A stretch of 64,000 nucleotides of DNA from Candidatus Nitrosopumilus sp. (GTDB taxonomy: Archaea; Thermoproteota; Nitrososphaeria; Nitrososphaerales; Nitrosopumilaceae), in the NCBI RefSeq assembly GCF_028278985.1, contig NZ_JANQTA010000002.1:62001-126000 (forward strand), written 5' to 3'. A program made the position numbers and the translations under genes. The notes beneath the pieces were generated by a model. It was not told the DNA's origin and did not search any database. It saw only the letters and a list, made by a program, of their open reading frames with translations. Below, piece after piece: positions 45,194 to 55,073 of this stretch. The first letter of the stretch is position 1, and each line of letters begins with the position of its first letter.

Positions 45194-46686
45194 AGAAAGG
45201 CATCAAGACCAGATTGTTCTTGATTCTTTTCAAGAACTTTAGTCATTTTATTTCCCATAGATTTTGCTGCAGTCATTTTTCTTCTTCCAATCCAATAGTA
45301 TGTTTCATCAATAGTGTTTTTGGCAATGAGAACAACTAGTTTACCAGTATCCTTTCTTCCAGTTCTTCCACGTCTTTGAACAAAACGAATGGAGCTAGGA
45401 ACATTATCATAAAAAATTACTTGATTGACTTCTGCAATATCGAGGCCCTCTTCACCCACTCTAGTTGCAATTAAAACATCAAACTCACCATCACGGAATT
45501 TTCTAACGGTTTCAATTTGCTTTTTTTGTTTTAATCCAGTTTCACCAGCTTTTCCAATCAGAATTCCAGCTGAAACTCCCATCTCAGTTAGTTTACTAAA
45601 AATCAAATCTACAGAATCCCGATAACTAGTAAAGATCAATGCTTTTCCAGGGACAGATTCGATAATTTCTTTTAGTTTTGGAATTTTAGAGTGCTCAATT
45701 CCTCGTGATTGTGCTTCTTTTGCCAAATGAACAGCCCTTGTAAAATTTGGATCAACCTCAAAGAGTTCTTTAACCCCAGCACCTTTTTTGGCCTGTGCAC
45801 GCTCACAAAATTTCAAGAAAGGAGTAATGCCATGTGCTTCTAAGATGTTTAGAGCATAATGAATTCTAATTGCAGTAAACAGTGGTTTTGCAGAACGTCG
45901 ATTTTGATTTAATACAAATTGTCTAATTCGCAATAATGCAGACAATGATTGTTGCTCTGCTAATTTGATACCATTTTTTCTTAGTGTGTCGTATCTTTCA
46001 TCTAACGCAATTTTCAGTAATGTTTGAATTGATTTGAGTTCTGGTGGAAGTTCAACATTAATCCATTCAGTGTTAGTTTCTTGAGTATAGGGTTTTACAT
46101 CAGGGCTTTCTTCTGTACGTTCTGCAACACTAGATATTCTCAATTTGGTTAGAATTTCAGTTGCTTTTTCTTTTTCACTTGGAAGTGTAGCAGTCATGCC
46201 AACTATTCTAGCAGAATTATTTTCAAATCGTTCAGCAATTCCAGAATATGCGTAATCGCCTACAGTTCTATGTACCTCATCAAAAATCACAAGTGAAAAT
46301 TGTTCAGAAGAAACAATCTGTCTGTCTAAATCATTTTTTGCTATTTCAGGAGTAGCACAAATTACACTATTGTTCCAAAGTTTAGTTCTTTTTTGAACAG
46401 TATCTTCGCCAGTAATTAATGAAATATCATCTAAAGTAAGATTGTTTTTTAAAAATTCATAATGTTGGTTTACAAGAACACGTGTAGGTGCCAAAAATAA
46501 AACACCACCTGTTCCTTTGGATAGATACTCAGCTATCACCTGTAATGCAATTGCAGTTTTTCCTAGTCCAGTAGGTAAAACTACAATACAATTTTCATCA
46601 ATGGCCTGATTTGCTAAATTAACCTGATAATCTCGTTTTTCAATAGAATCTTTCTGTACATATTTTCTCTCAATATACTGAGTCAA
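45190..46686 (-). CDS. Hef-like SF2 helicase with C-terminal PIP-box-like motif, no nuclease domain
   Basis: LPTGLGKTAIAL, FDEVHR, MTATLP, RVGEEGLDI, QRRGRTGR; ends QSGLDAFL. Confidence 0.85.
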   Translation of the reverse strand: MTQYIERKYVQKDSIEKRDYQVNLANQAIDENCIVVLPTGLGKTAIALQVIAEYLSKGTGGVLFLAPTRVLVNQHYEFLKNNLTLDDISLITGEDTVQKRTKLWNNSVICATPEIAKNDLDRQIVSSEQFSLVIFDEVHRTVGDYAYSGIAERFENNSARIVGMTATLPSEKEKATEILTKLRISSVAERTEESPDVKPYTQETNTEWINVELPPELKSIQTLLKIALDERYDTLRKNGIKLAEQQSLSALLRIRQFVLNQNRRSAKPLFTAIRIHYALNILEAHGITPFLKFCERAQAKKGAGVKELFEVDPNFTRAVHLAKEAQSRGIEHSKIPKLKEIIESVPGKALIFTSYRDSVDLIFSKLTEMGVSAGILIGKAGETGLKQKKQIETVRKFRDGEFDVLIATRVGEEGLDIAEVNQVIFYDNVPSSIRFVQRRGRTGRKDTGKLVVLIAKNTIDETYYWIGRRKMTAAKSMGNKMTKVLEKNQEQSGLDAFL

Positions 46687-46798
46687 TTATAGAAAAATCC
46701 AAATTTACAGATTTTATGCTTTCGTGTTGTAAAAGACTAGTCAAAGCTCAATATTGAAAACATCAAAGAATTGAGCCTAAAAAGACAAGAAATTGATG

Positions 46799-46975
46799 CT
46801 AATCCAGCTTTTTCTTTAATTTGTTGACTAAGGCTGTCTTTTCACTAGGATGCTTTTTCAGTAAATGCTCATGATTTTTTTGTGAACACTATATCCAGTT
46901 CAAAGATTTTTTAGTCTTTGTTCTTTTTACAGGATTTTGAAATTTTTGTGGATGATGCTTGAGATTAATAACTTG
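46799..46975 (-). pseudogene. Small ORF remnant with in-frame TAG
   Basis: QVINLKHHPQKFQNPVKRTKTKKSLNWI*CSQKNHEHLLKKHPSEKTALVNKLKKKLD*; TAG at 46889-46891; no upstream start. Confidence 0.35.
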
Positions 46976-47104
46976 CTATTAGCCAAATCACCTAAGGGAT
47001 TTGATAGAAGATTGTTCAAACATTATTCAAAATGACAGACAAACTGATCGGCAAGCAAATTTTGATAACGTGATCCATATATTGAACAGAACTAGAACAA
47101 CTGT

Positions 47105-47629
47105 GTGACTACATTTGAGAGACCCAATTGGGACGAATATTTCATGATTCAAGCAGAATTAGCAAAATTAAGATCAAATTGTATGACAAGACAAGTCGGT
47201 GCAGTAATTGTACGGAATCATAGACAATTAGCAACAGGGTATAATGGAACACCTCCAGGAATTACAAATTGTTTTGATGGCGGATGCACTAGATGTAAAT
47301 TAAGAATGGAGGGGAAAATGGAAGCTGGAGCATCATTGGATAGATGTCTGTGCAATCATGCAGAAGCTAATGCTATAATGCATTGTGCCATATTAGGAAT
47401 TGAAGCTGGAATTGAAGGAGCAATTCTCTATACAACATTTGTTCCATGTTTAGAATGCTCGAAAATGGCAATAACAATTGGAATAAGAAAATTTGTGTGT
47501 CTTGATTCATATCCGGAAACAGACTTTGATTTGCTTCGAGAGGCAGGAGTGGAAGTCGTTCAATTAGATAAAGAGAAAATTACAAAATGGGTAAAAAAAC
47601 TCTCAACTAATCACGAAAAATCTGAGTGA
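47105..47629 (+). CDS. dCMP deaminase
   Basis: CNHAEANAI...TTFVPCLECSKMAI and zinc-site Cys motifs. Confidence 0.85.
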   Translation: MTTFERPNWDEYFMIQAELAKLRSNCMTRQVGAVIVRNHRQLATGYNGTPPGITNCFDGGCTRCKLRMEGKMEAGASLDRCLCNHAEANAIMHCAILGIEAGIEGAILYTTFVPCLECSKMAITIGIRKFVCLDSYPETDFDLLREAGVEVVQLDKEKITKWVKKLSTNHEKSE

Positions 47630-47633
47630 TAAA

Positions 47634-50192
47634 ATGCAAGTTAATTTAGCAGAAACACCAAAAATTGAAACTATGCCACCATCAATGTTGGTATCTGCAA
47701 CATATGATAACAATTCAAAATCAGCAGTTTTGAAATTTTACGAGCCTGAATCTCAAAAATTATTCCTATGGAAAGATGAAATTGGGCACAAACCATATTG
47801 TTATTCTAGATTATCACCAGATGAGTTAGATTTTCTTCAAGAAAGAGATGATATTTTAGAAATTAAAACAGTACAACGTTATGATTTAATCAAAGATAAA
47901 GAAATAGACATGTCACAAATTATTGCTGCTGATCCGTTAGCTATTGGAGGAACAGCAGGAGACAAGAGTATTAGAAACATAATTGAGACATGGGAATCTG
48001 ACATCAAATATTATGAAAACTATCTTTATGATAGAAAATTAATTGTTGGAAAATATTATGAGGTCAAAGATGGAAAAATCATTCAGCATGATTTAGAAAT
48101 TTCTGATGAAGTAAAAATTGCTTTGAAAAGTTTGCTATGGGACAAAGTCGATAGTGAAAAGATGGTAGATGCTGAAGGATTTAAAAAATTTATTTCAGAA
48201 TGGGCAGATTTACTCAATCAGCCAATTCCAAAAATTAAACGATTAAGTGTGGACATTGAAGTTGAAGCTGAAATTGGCAGAATTCCAGACCCAAAAGTTG
48301 CAGAGAAAAAAATTACAGCTATAGGTCTTAAGGGAAGTGATGGATTTGATCAAATATTTGTTCTTAGAACTACAGATACTGAAGAAGGAAAAAATGAATT
48401 AGATGAAAACATCAAAGTGGTGTTTTATGATTTAGACAAAGAAAAAGAAATGATAAAAGATGCCTTTGAGATAATCAAGAGCTTTCCTTTTGTAGTCACA
48501 TACAATGGTGATGAATTTGATTTACCATATCTGTTTAACAGGGCTGAAAGGTTAGGAATTCCAAATTCTGAAAACCCATTTTACATGATGAGGGATTCTG
48601 CAACACTCAAACAAGGAGTTCATCTTGATTTGTACAGAACATTATCAAATAGATCATTTCAAATCTATGCATTTAGCCAAAAATACACTGATTTTTCATT
48701 AAACAGTGTCTCAAAAGCACTTTTAGGAAAAGAGAAGATAGACTATGGCTTAGAATTTGACGAACTTACGCTATATCAGACAGCCAATTATTGTTACAAT
48801 GACGCTCTGCTGACCTACGAATTAACCAGTTTCAACAGCGATTTGTTGATGAATCTACTTGTAATTATAGCAAGAATAGGTAGAATGCCAATTGATGATA
48901 TTGCCAGAATGGGAGTATCACAGTGGATTAGAAGTCTACTCTACTATGAGCACAGACACAGAAATTGCTTGATTCCAAAACGAGAGGAACTTCAGAGAAG
49001 ATCAGAAGGAGTAATGTCTGATGCAGTAATCAAGGATAAAAAATATCGAGGAGGGTTAGTTGTTGAACCAAAAGAAGGAATTCATTTTAACGTAGTTGTA
49101 ATGGACTTTGCAAGTCTGTATCCAAGTATTATCAAAGTTAGAAATTTGTCTTATGAAACGGTTAGATGTTCACATGAAGAATGTAAAAAGAATACAATTC
49201 CTCAAACAAACCATTGGACATGTTCTAAAAGAAACGGATTAACTTCAATGATCATTGGATCATTAAGAGATTTAAGAGTAAATTATTACAAGAGCTTATC
49301 TAAAAAAGAAACATTAACTGATGCACAAAGACAACAATACACAGTAGTTAGTCAAGCACTTAAGGTCATCCTAAATGCAAGCTATGGCGTAATGGGTGCA
49401 GAGATTTTCCCATTGTATTTTCTTCCAGCAGCAGAAGCTACCACTGCAATTGGAAGACATACAATTTTAGAAACTATCAAAAAATGCGAAGCCGCAGGAA
49501 TCGAAGTTCTATATGGAGATACAGATTCATTATTTATAAAAAATCCAACAGAAGAACAAATTAAAATTGTTATTGAGCAAGCAAAAAAAGATCATGGCGT
49601 AGATTTAGAAATTGATAAAACATACAGGTATTGTGTATTAAGCAACAGAAAGAAAAATTATCTTGGAGTTACAAATTCAGGAAAAGTTGATGTCAAAGGA
49701 CTAACTGGAAAGAAATCCCATACGCCTCCATTTATCAAAAAATTATTCTATGATTTACTAGAGGTACTATCCAAAGTTGAAACAATTGAAGATTTCGAGA
49801 AAGCAAAAAAGGATATTTCAGCAAAAATTGCAGATTGTGGAAAGAAAGTAGAGGCCAAAGAAATCCCATTAGAAGATTTAACATTCAACGTTATGCTCAG
49901 TAAGGCACCTTCAGAGTACGTAAAGACAATTCCTCAGCATATTCGTGCTGCAAAACAACTTGAAACAATCAGAGAAGTCAAAAAAGGAGACAGAATTTCA
50001 TTTATCAAAATTCTCAACAAACCAGGAGTAAAGCCAGTAGAAATGGCAAAGAAAGAGGAAATTGATTCTAAAAAATACATGGAGTTTATGGAATCAACAT
50101 TAGAGCAAATCACATCTTCAATGGACTTGGACTTTGATACAATTTTAGGAAAACCAAAACAAACAGGTTTAGACGAATTCTTTTGGAATTAA
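47634..50192 (+). CDS. polB: Family B DNA polymerase with C-terminal PIP box
   Basis: DFASLYPSII, LKVILNASYGVMG, YGDTDSLF, exonuclease SVDIEVE; C-terminus QTGLDEFFWN. Confidence 0.95.
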   Translation: MQVNLAETPKIETMPPSMLVSATYDNNSKSAVLKFYEPESQKLFLWKDEIGHKPYCYSRLSPDELDFLQERDDILEIKTVQRYDLIKDKEIDMSQIIAADPLAIGGTAGDKSIRNIIETWESDIKYYENYLYDRKLIVGKYYEVKDGKIIQHDLEISDEVKIALKSLLWDKVDSEKMVDAEGFKKFISEWADLLNQPIPKIKRLSVDIEVEAEIGRIPDPKVAEKKITAIGLKGSDGFDQIFVLRTTDTEEGKNELDENIKVVFYDLDKEKEMIKDAFEIIKSFPFVVTYNGDEFDLPYLFNRAERLGIPNSENPFYMMRDSATLKQGVHLDLYRTLSNRSFQIYAFSQKYTDFSLNSVSKALLGKEKIDYGLEFDELTLYQTANYCYNDALLTYELTSFNSDLLMNLLVIIARIGRMPIDDIARMGVSQWIRSLLYYEHRHRNCLIPKREELQRRSEGVMSDAVIKDKKYRGGLVVEPKEGIHFNVVVMDFASLYPSIIKVRNLSYETVRCSHEECKKNTIPQTNHWTCSKRNGLTSMIIGSLRDLRVNYYKSLSKKETLTDAQRQQYTVVSQALKVILNASYGVMGAEIFPLYFLPAAEATTAIGRHTILETIKKCEAAGIEVLYGDTDSLFIKNPTEEQIKIVIEQAKKDHGVDLEIDKTYRYCVLSNRKKNYLGVTNSGKVDVKGLTGKKSHTPPFIKKLFYDLLEVLSKVETIEDFEKAKKDISAKIADCGKKVEAKEIPLEDLTFNVMLSKAPSEYVKTIPQHIRAAKQLETIREVKKGDRISFIKILNKPGVKPVEMAKKEEIDSKKYMEFMESTLEQITSSMDLDFDTILGKPKQTGLDEFFWN

Positions 50193-50200
50193 GATAAGAA

Positions 50201-50482
50201 ATGGAAGTAGATCCAACAACATTAACAATCCTAGGAATTGCGGCAGGAATTTTAATTCTAACTGGATGGGTAGAGCAAATCTACAAAGGATTCAAAACAA
50301 AGAGTCTAAAGGATGTTTCAAGATTTTTGATGATTTTCATTTCGGCAGGGGCAATTCTTTGGTTAATCTATGGTTTCATTGTTAATGATATTTTTATCAT
50401 TGGCACAAATATTGCAGCCATTGTTTTGATGATGATTGTGTTGGGAATGAAACGAAGATATGATAAAAAAATGGAACAATAG
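50201..50482 (+). CDS. SemiSWEET/PQ-loop-like small transporter
   Basis: GWVEQIYKGFKTKSLKDVSRFLMIFISAGAILWLIYGFIVND. Confidence 0.75.
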   Translation: MEVDPTTLTILGIAAGILILTGWVEQIYKGFKTKSLKDVSRFLMIFISAGAILWLIYGFIVNDIFIIGTNIAAIVLMMIVLGMKRRYDKKMEQ

Positions 50483-50518
50483 TGAAAGGTTAATTACAAT
50501 CAAAAGGAGCCAAAAATT

Positions 50519-51175
50519 ATGTTCATAATAAACTGTAAAAATTACGAGGAAATTTCAGGTGAAAAAATTATCAAATTTGTCAAAACTGCAGAAAAGATTT
50601 CAAAAAAATACAAAGTAAAAATCGCAATTGCGCCCCCACAACATCTCATTGGAGTAGTGTCAAATAGTTCAATTCCAATTCTTGCACAACATGTAGATGA
50701 TTCAAAGGTTGGTAGTACAACAGGATTCATGGTTCCAGAACTGTTAAAAAAATCCAAAGTGAATGGATCATTAATCAATCACAGTGAACATAGAATTGAT
50801 TCTAAAACAATTTCAAAATTAGTTGCAAAACTAAAAGATCTAAAAATGATTTCAGTATTGTGCGTAAAAGATGTTGCAGAGGCAAGAAAATATTCAAAAT
50901 TAAATCCAGATTACATTGCAATTGAGCCTCCAGAATTAATCGGATCTGGAAAAGCAGTATCAAAAGAACAGCCAGAATTAATTGAAAAAGCCGCAAAGGC
51001 TGTAAAAAGTTCAAAAAATAAAACAAAACTTCTCTGCGGAGCAGGAATTGTATCAGGAGAAGACGTATCCAAAGCAATTGAGTTAGGATCTAAAGGCATA
51101 CTTGTTGCCAGTGGAATTGTCAAAGCAAAGAACTGGGACAAGATAATGTCTGAATTTGCCAAGTCAATGGTTTAA
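50519..51175 (+). CDS. tpiA: Triosephosphate isomerase (archaeal type)
   Basis: NCKNY, SLINHSEHR, AIEPPELIGSGKAVS, CGAGI. Confidence 0.9.
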   Translation: MFIINCKNYEEISGEKIIKFVKTAEKISKKYKVKIAIAPPQHLIGVVSNSSIPILAQHVDDSKVGSTTGFMVPELLKKSKVNGSLINHSEHRIDSKTISKLVAKLKDLKMISVLCVKDVAEARKYSKLNPDYIAIEPPELIGSGKAVSKEQPELIEKAAKAVKSSKNKTKLLCGAGIVSGEDVSKAIELGSKGILVASGIVKAKNWDKIMSEFAKSMV

Positions 51176-51207
51176 TACCCCCTTTTTGGGATTGGTTAAT
51201 CGTAAAA

Positions 51208-53862
51208 ATGAAACCAGTATATGCGTTTGAAGAAGCAGATAGCAAAAAAAGAATGCTGTTAGGAGGAAAAGGAGCTGGATTAAGTGAAATGACCAGATTA
51301 AAGCTTCCAGTTCCACCAGGATTTACAATTACTACTGAGGTTTGTAACAAGTATTATGAAAATGGCAGAAAACTTCCAAAAGATGTAATGCCATCAGTTA
51401 TGAAAAATATTGAAAAAATAGAAAAAAAGACAGGTAAAAAATGGAATTCAACTAAAAATCCATTACTAGTTTCTGTTCGTTCTGGTGCAGCAATTTCAAT
51501 GCCAGGAATGATGGATACAATTTTGAATTTAGGATTAAATGAAAAAACAGTAGAAGGGTTATCTGAGCAAACAAAGAACCCACGTTTTTCATGGGATTCG
51601 TATAGAAGATTCATTCAACTATTTGGAAAAGTTGTCTTCGGAGTCAATGATGAAAAATTTGATCATGTTCTAGATTCTGCAAAAGAAAAACAAGGTGTAA
51701 AAGACGATAGCCAACTAAGTGTTGCATCATTAAAGAAAATCGTATCAGAATATAGAAAAATTTGTGAAAAACACACTAAAAGAAAATTCCCAGATTCACC
51801 AAATGAACAATTAGGATTAGCAATCGAGGCTGTCTTTAAGAGTTGGATGGGAGAAAGAGCAATAGTTTATCGTGAGAAAAACAACATTACAAAAGACATT
51901 GCAAATGGTACTGCTGTTAATGTTGTAACGATGGTATTTGGAAACATGGGTGATGATAGTGCTACAGGAGTAGTTTTTACAAGAAACGGGCATAATGGTA
52001 AAAAAGAGATTGAAGGCGAGTATCTAATTAATGCACAAGGCGAAGATGTTGTTGCAGGAGTTAGAACTGGAAAAAATGTTGCATTACTAAAAAAAGAGAT
52101 GCCAAAATCTCATAAAGAATTAAGCAATGCTTGTGCCAAATTAGAAAAACACTTCAGAGAACCACAAGATATTGAATTTACAATTGAACAAGGAAAATTC
52201 TACTTGTTACAAACTAGGACTGCAAAGATGAGTGCAGGGGCATTAGTTAAAACATCAGTAGACATGGTAAAAGAAAAATTAATTGATAAAAATAAAGCAC
52301 TTACAAGAATTCCTGCACAACAATTAGAAGCATTACTTCATAGAACAATGGATGAATCTAAACTCAAAAACTTCAAACAACTTGCAAAAGGTATTGCAGC
52401 ATCTCCAGGTGCAGCAAGCGGAATTGCTGTGTTTGATGTCAAAAAGGCAATTGAGTTAGGAGAAGCAGGAAAAAAAGTAATTCTAATTAGAAAAGAAACA
52501 AAACCGGAAGATGTTCCAGCATTCTTTTCATCAGAAGGAGTACTAACCAGTTTAGGTGGAAAATCATCTCATGCTGCAATCGTTTCTAGAGGAATGGGTA
52601 AACCATGTATTGTTGGATGTTCAGAATTAAAAATCGATTATGACAAAAACATTTGTTTTGCAAATGGTAAGACAGTAAAAGAAGGACAAACAATTTCAAT
52701 TAACGGAAGTGTAGGAACTGTATTCATTGGAGAAGTTCCAACAGTAGAGCCTAAAGTCACAAAAGACTTTGAACAAATTTTAGATTGGGCACAAAAAACC
52801 AAAGTTCTAGGAATTAGAGCAAACGCTGATACTCCAGAGGCAGCAAAACTTGCAAGAAAGTTTGGAGGTCAGGGAATTGGCCTATGTAGAACTGAGAGAA
52901 TGTTCAATGCAAATGACAGAATTGGTCTGTTTGTAGATATGATTATGGCAGAAAACGCTGAACAGAGAGCCAAAGTGCTAAAGAAATTAGGACAATTACA
53001 AAAAAGTGACTTTAAACAAATTCTCAAAGCAATGGAAGGGTATGAAGTAACAATTAGATTACTTGATCCGCCATTACACGAATTCTTGCCAAATCCTGAA
53101 GAATTATCAGAAAAGATTCAGAAACTAAAAGCAAAGAAAGCAACAAAAGAAATCAAAAAGGCAGAAGTTGTTCTAAAAAGAGCAAGAGAACTTGCAGAAG
53201 TCAATCCAATGATGGGCCATAGAGGAGTTAGAGTTGGAGTTACATACCCAGAAATCTATGAGATGCAAATTCAAGCAGTCTTTGATGCTCTAGTTGATTT
53301 AACAAAACAAAAAGTAAAGGCACATCCTCAAATTATGATTCCACAAATTAGCAGTATTGCAGAACTAAACCACATTAAGAAAATCTATGATTCAATTAAG
53401 AAGGAAACTGAGAAAAAACACAAGATGAAATTGAAAATTAACTTTGGAACGATGATTGAAGTTGTAAGAGCAGCTTTGACATCAAATGAACTTGCTTCAA
53501 CTGCAGAATTCTTTAGTTTCGGAACAAATGATCTTACACAAGGAACATTTAGTTTCAGTAGAGAAGATGTTGAAGGAAAATTCTTGCCAGAATATATGGA
53601 AAAAGAATTACTCGAAAGAAGTCCATTCCAATCAATTGACGTAAACGGTGTTGGTAGTCTAATGAAAATTGGTATTGCTAATGGTCGTGGAATAAGAAAG
53701 AACATGGAAATTGGCATTTGTGGAGAGCATGGAGGAGACCCAGATTCTATAAAATTCTGCCACGGAGCAAAACTCAGTTATGTCAGTGCATCACCACACA
53801 GAATTCCAATTGCAATAGTAGCAGCAGCACAAGCAGCAATTGAGCAGCCTAAAAGAAAATAA
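51208..53862 (+). CDS. ppdK: Pyruvate, phosphate dikinase
   Basis: GGKGAGLSEM, GGKSSHAAIVSRGMGKPCIVG, SFGTNDLTQ, CGEHGGDP. Confidence 0.95.
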   Translation: MKPVYAFEEADSKKRMLLGGKGAGLSEMTRLKLPVPPGFTITTEVCNKYYENGRKLPKDVMPSVMKNIEKIEKKTGKKWNSTKNPLLVSVRSGAAISMPGMMDTILNLGLNEKTVEGLSEQTKNPRFSWDSYRRFIQLFGKVVFGVNDEKFDHVLDSAKEKQGVKDDSQLSVASLKKIVSEYRKICEKHTKRKFPDSPNEQLGLAIEAVFKSWMGERAIVYREKNNITKDIANGTAVNVVTMVFGNMGDDSATGVVFTRNGHNGKKEIEGEYLINAQGEDVVAGVRTGKNVALLKKEMPKSHKELSNACAKLEKHFREPQDIEFTIEQGKFYLLQTRTAKMSAGALVKTSVDMVKEKLIDKNKALTRIPAQQLEALLHRTMDESKLKNFKQLAKGIAASPGAASGIAVFDVKKAIELGEAGKKVILIRKETKPEDVPAFFSSEGVLTSLGGKSSHAAIVSRGMGKPCIVGCSELKIDYDKNICFANGKTVKEGQTISINGSVGTVFIGEVPTVEPKVTKDFEQILDWAQKTKVLGIRANADTPEAAKLARKFGGQGIGLCRTERMFNANDRIGLFVDMIMAENAEQRAKVLKKLGQLQKSDFKQILKAMEGYEVTIRLLDPPLHEFLPNPEELSEKIQKLKAKKATKEIKKAEVVLKRARELAEVNPMMGHRGVRVGVTYPEIYEMQIQAVFDALVDLTKQKVKAHPQIMIPQISSIAELNHIKKIYDSIKKETEKKHKMKLKINFGTMIEVVRAALTSNELASTAEFFSFGTNDLTQGTFSFSREDVEGKFLPEYMEKELLERSPFQSIDVNGVGSLMKIGIANGRGIRKNMEIGICGEHGGDPDSIKFCHGAKLSYVSASPHRIPIAIVAAAQAAIEQPKRK

Positions 53863-53898
53863 TACATTTTAAAACTAACCACTTTAATTCAAAACTAA

Positions 53899-54456
53899 AT
53901 GCTTCCAAGAATCGATTCCATAAAGCAAATTCGTCAAAAAATTGGAATTACACAAAAAAAACTTGCAACGATGACTGGTGTTAGTACTTCAATGATTAAT
54001 CAAATTGAATCAGGTAGGAGTCAACCAAGTTATGATACTGCAAAGAAAATTTTTGATAATCTTGCCAAATTAGAAGGAGAATCATCATCTCATACTGCAG
54101 GAGATTTTTGTAGTAAAGATATTGTAAAATTAAAACCATCAAACACATTACATGATGCCATCAAAAAGATGCATCAATTATCAATTAGTCAAATTCCAGT
54201 TTTCAGTGGTGCTGATGTGGTAGGCGTTGTATCTGAAGACGGAATTGTAAAACATCTTGCAGATTTGGGAGAAGCAGAACTAAAGAAAGCAAAATTAGCA
54301 GACACTATGGATCCTGTTCCGCCAATAGTAGATTTTGAAACACCTGCAAATGTTTTGGTGCCATTAATCAGATATTCAAAATGTATCCTAGTATCAAAGA
54401 AATCAAAGATTGTAGGAATCATTACAGCTTCAGATACACTAAAGATGATGGAATGA
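53899..54456 (+). CDS. XRE-HTH plus CBS-domain regulator
   Basis: IGITQKKLATMTGVSTSMINQIESGRSQPSYDT then two CBS-like repeats. Confidence 0.85.
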   Translation: MLPRIDSIKQIRQKIGITQKKLATMTGVSTSMINQIESGRSQPSYDTAKKIFDNLAKLEGESSSHTAGDFCSKDIVKLKPSNTLHDAIKKMHQLSISQIPVFSGADVVGVVSEDGIVKHLADLGEAELKKAKLADTMDPVPPIVDFETPANVLVPLIRYSKCILVSKKSKIVGIITASDTLKMME

Positions 54457-54653
54457 TGGACGAATCTGAAAAAATAAAGCTAGATCATCAGAGAAACAAA
54501 TCAGATATTGTCAATTTAGTCAAAGAGATGTTTCGATTAAACAAATGGGGAGATGGAGAATACAAAATCAAGCTAGAAGAACTAGTGAAGAAAGATGAAA
54601 AACTAGTTCAAGATGTAATAAAAAAGATCAAACAAGAAAAAGGACTAGAATAG
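54453..54653 (+). CDS. Small hypothetical protein
   Basis: ATGA overlap with the CBS gene supports start at 54453 rather than 54381. Confidence 0.55.
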   Translation: MMDESEKIKLDHQRNKSDIVNLVKEMFRLNKWGDGEYKIKLEELVKKDEKLVQDVIKKIKQEKGLE

Positions 54654-54674
54654 ATTTAGAATTATTCCTAAAAA

Positions 54675-55073
54675 TTACTCTTTAGGATGAGCACAAAGTT
54701 CTGCCAAAACACCGTGAAGTGATTTTGGATGAATGAATGTTACCTTTGTTCCTGCAGAGCCAGGACGAATCTTGCCTAGGAATTGAACACCACATCCTTC
54801 CATTCTCTCAACTTCATCTTCAATGTTGTCAGTTTCTAATGCCATGTGATGTAGACCTTGTCCTTTTTTCTCTAGGAATTTTTTGATAGGACTATTGTCA
54901 TTTGTTGGCTGCATTAATTCTACACGACCATTTTCTAAATGAATAATTGCAACTTTAACACCTTCACTCTCAACTGTTTCAAATTCTACGCTATCAACAC
55001 CTAGTGCTTCTTGATAGATTTTGGCAGATTCTTCAACATCATTTACTGCAATAGCAATATGATCAATTTTCAT
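54675..55073 (-). CDS. mce: Methylmalonyl-CoA epimerase
   Basis: IDHIAIAVNDVEESAKIYQEALG, GLHHMALETDNIE (VOC fold). Confidence 0.9.
   Translation of the reverse strand: MKIDHIAIAVNDVEESAKIYQEALGVDSVEFETVESEGVKVAIIHLENGRVELMQPTNDNSPIKKFLEKKGQGLHHMALETDNIEDEVERMEGCGVQFLGKIRPGSAGTKVTFIHPKSLHGVLAELCAHPKE

Noticed and set aside
50542-51350. Minus-strand ORFs overlapping tpiA
   Set aside because: Antisense to a confidently recognised TIM and the start of ppdK.
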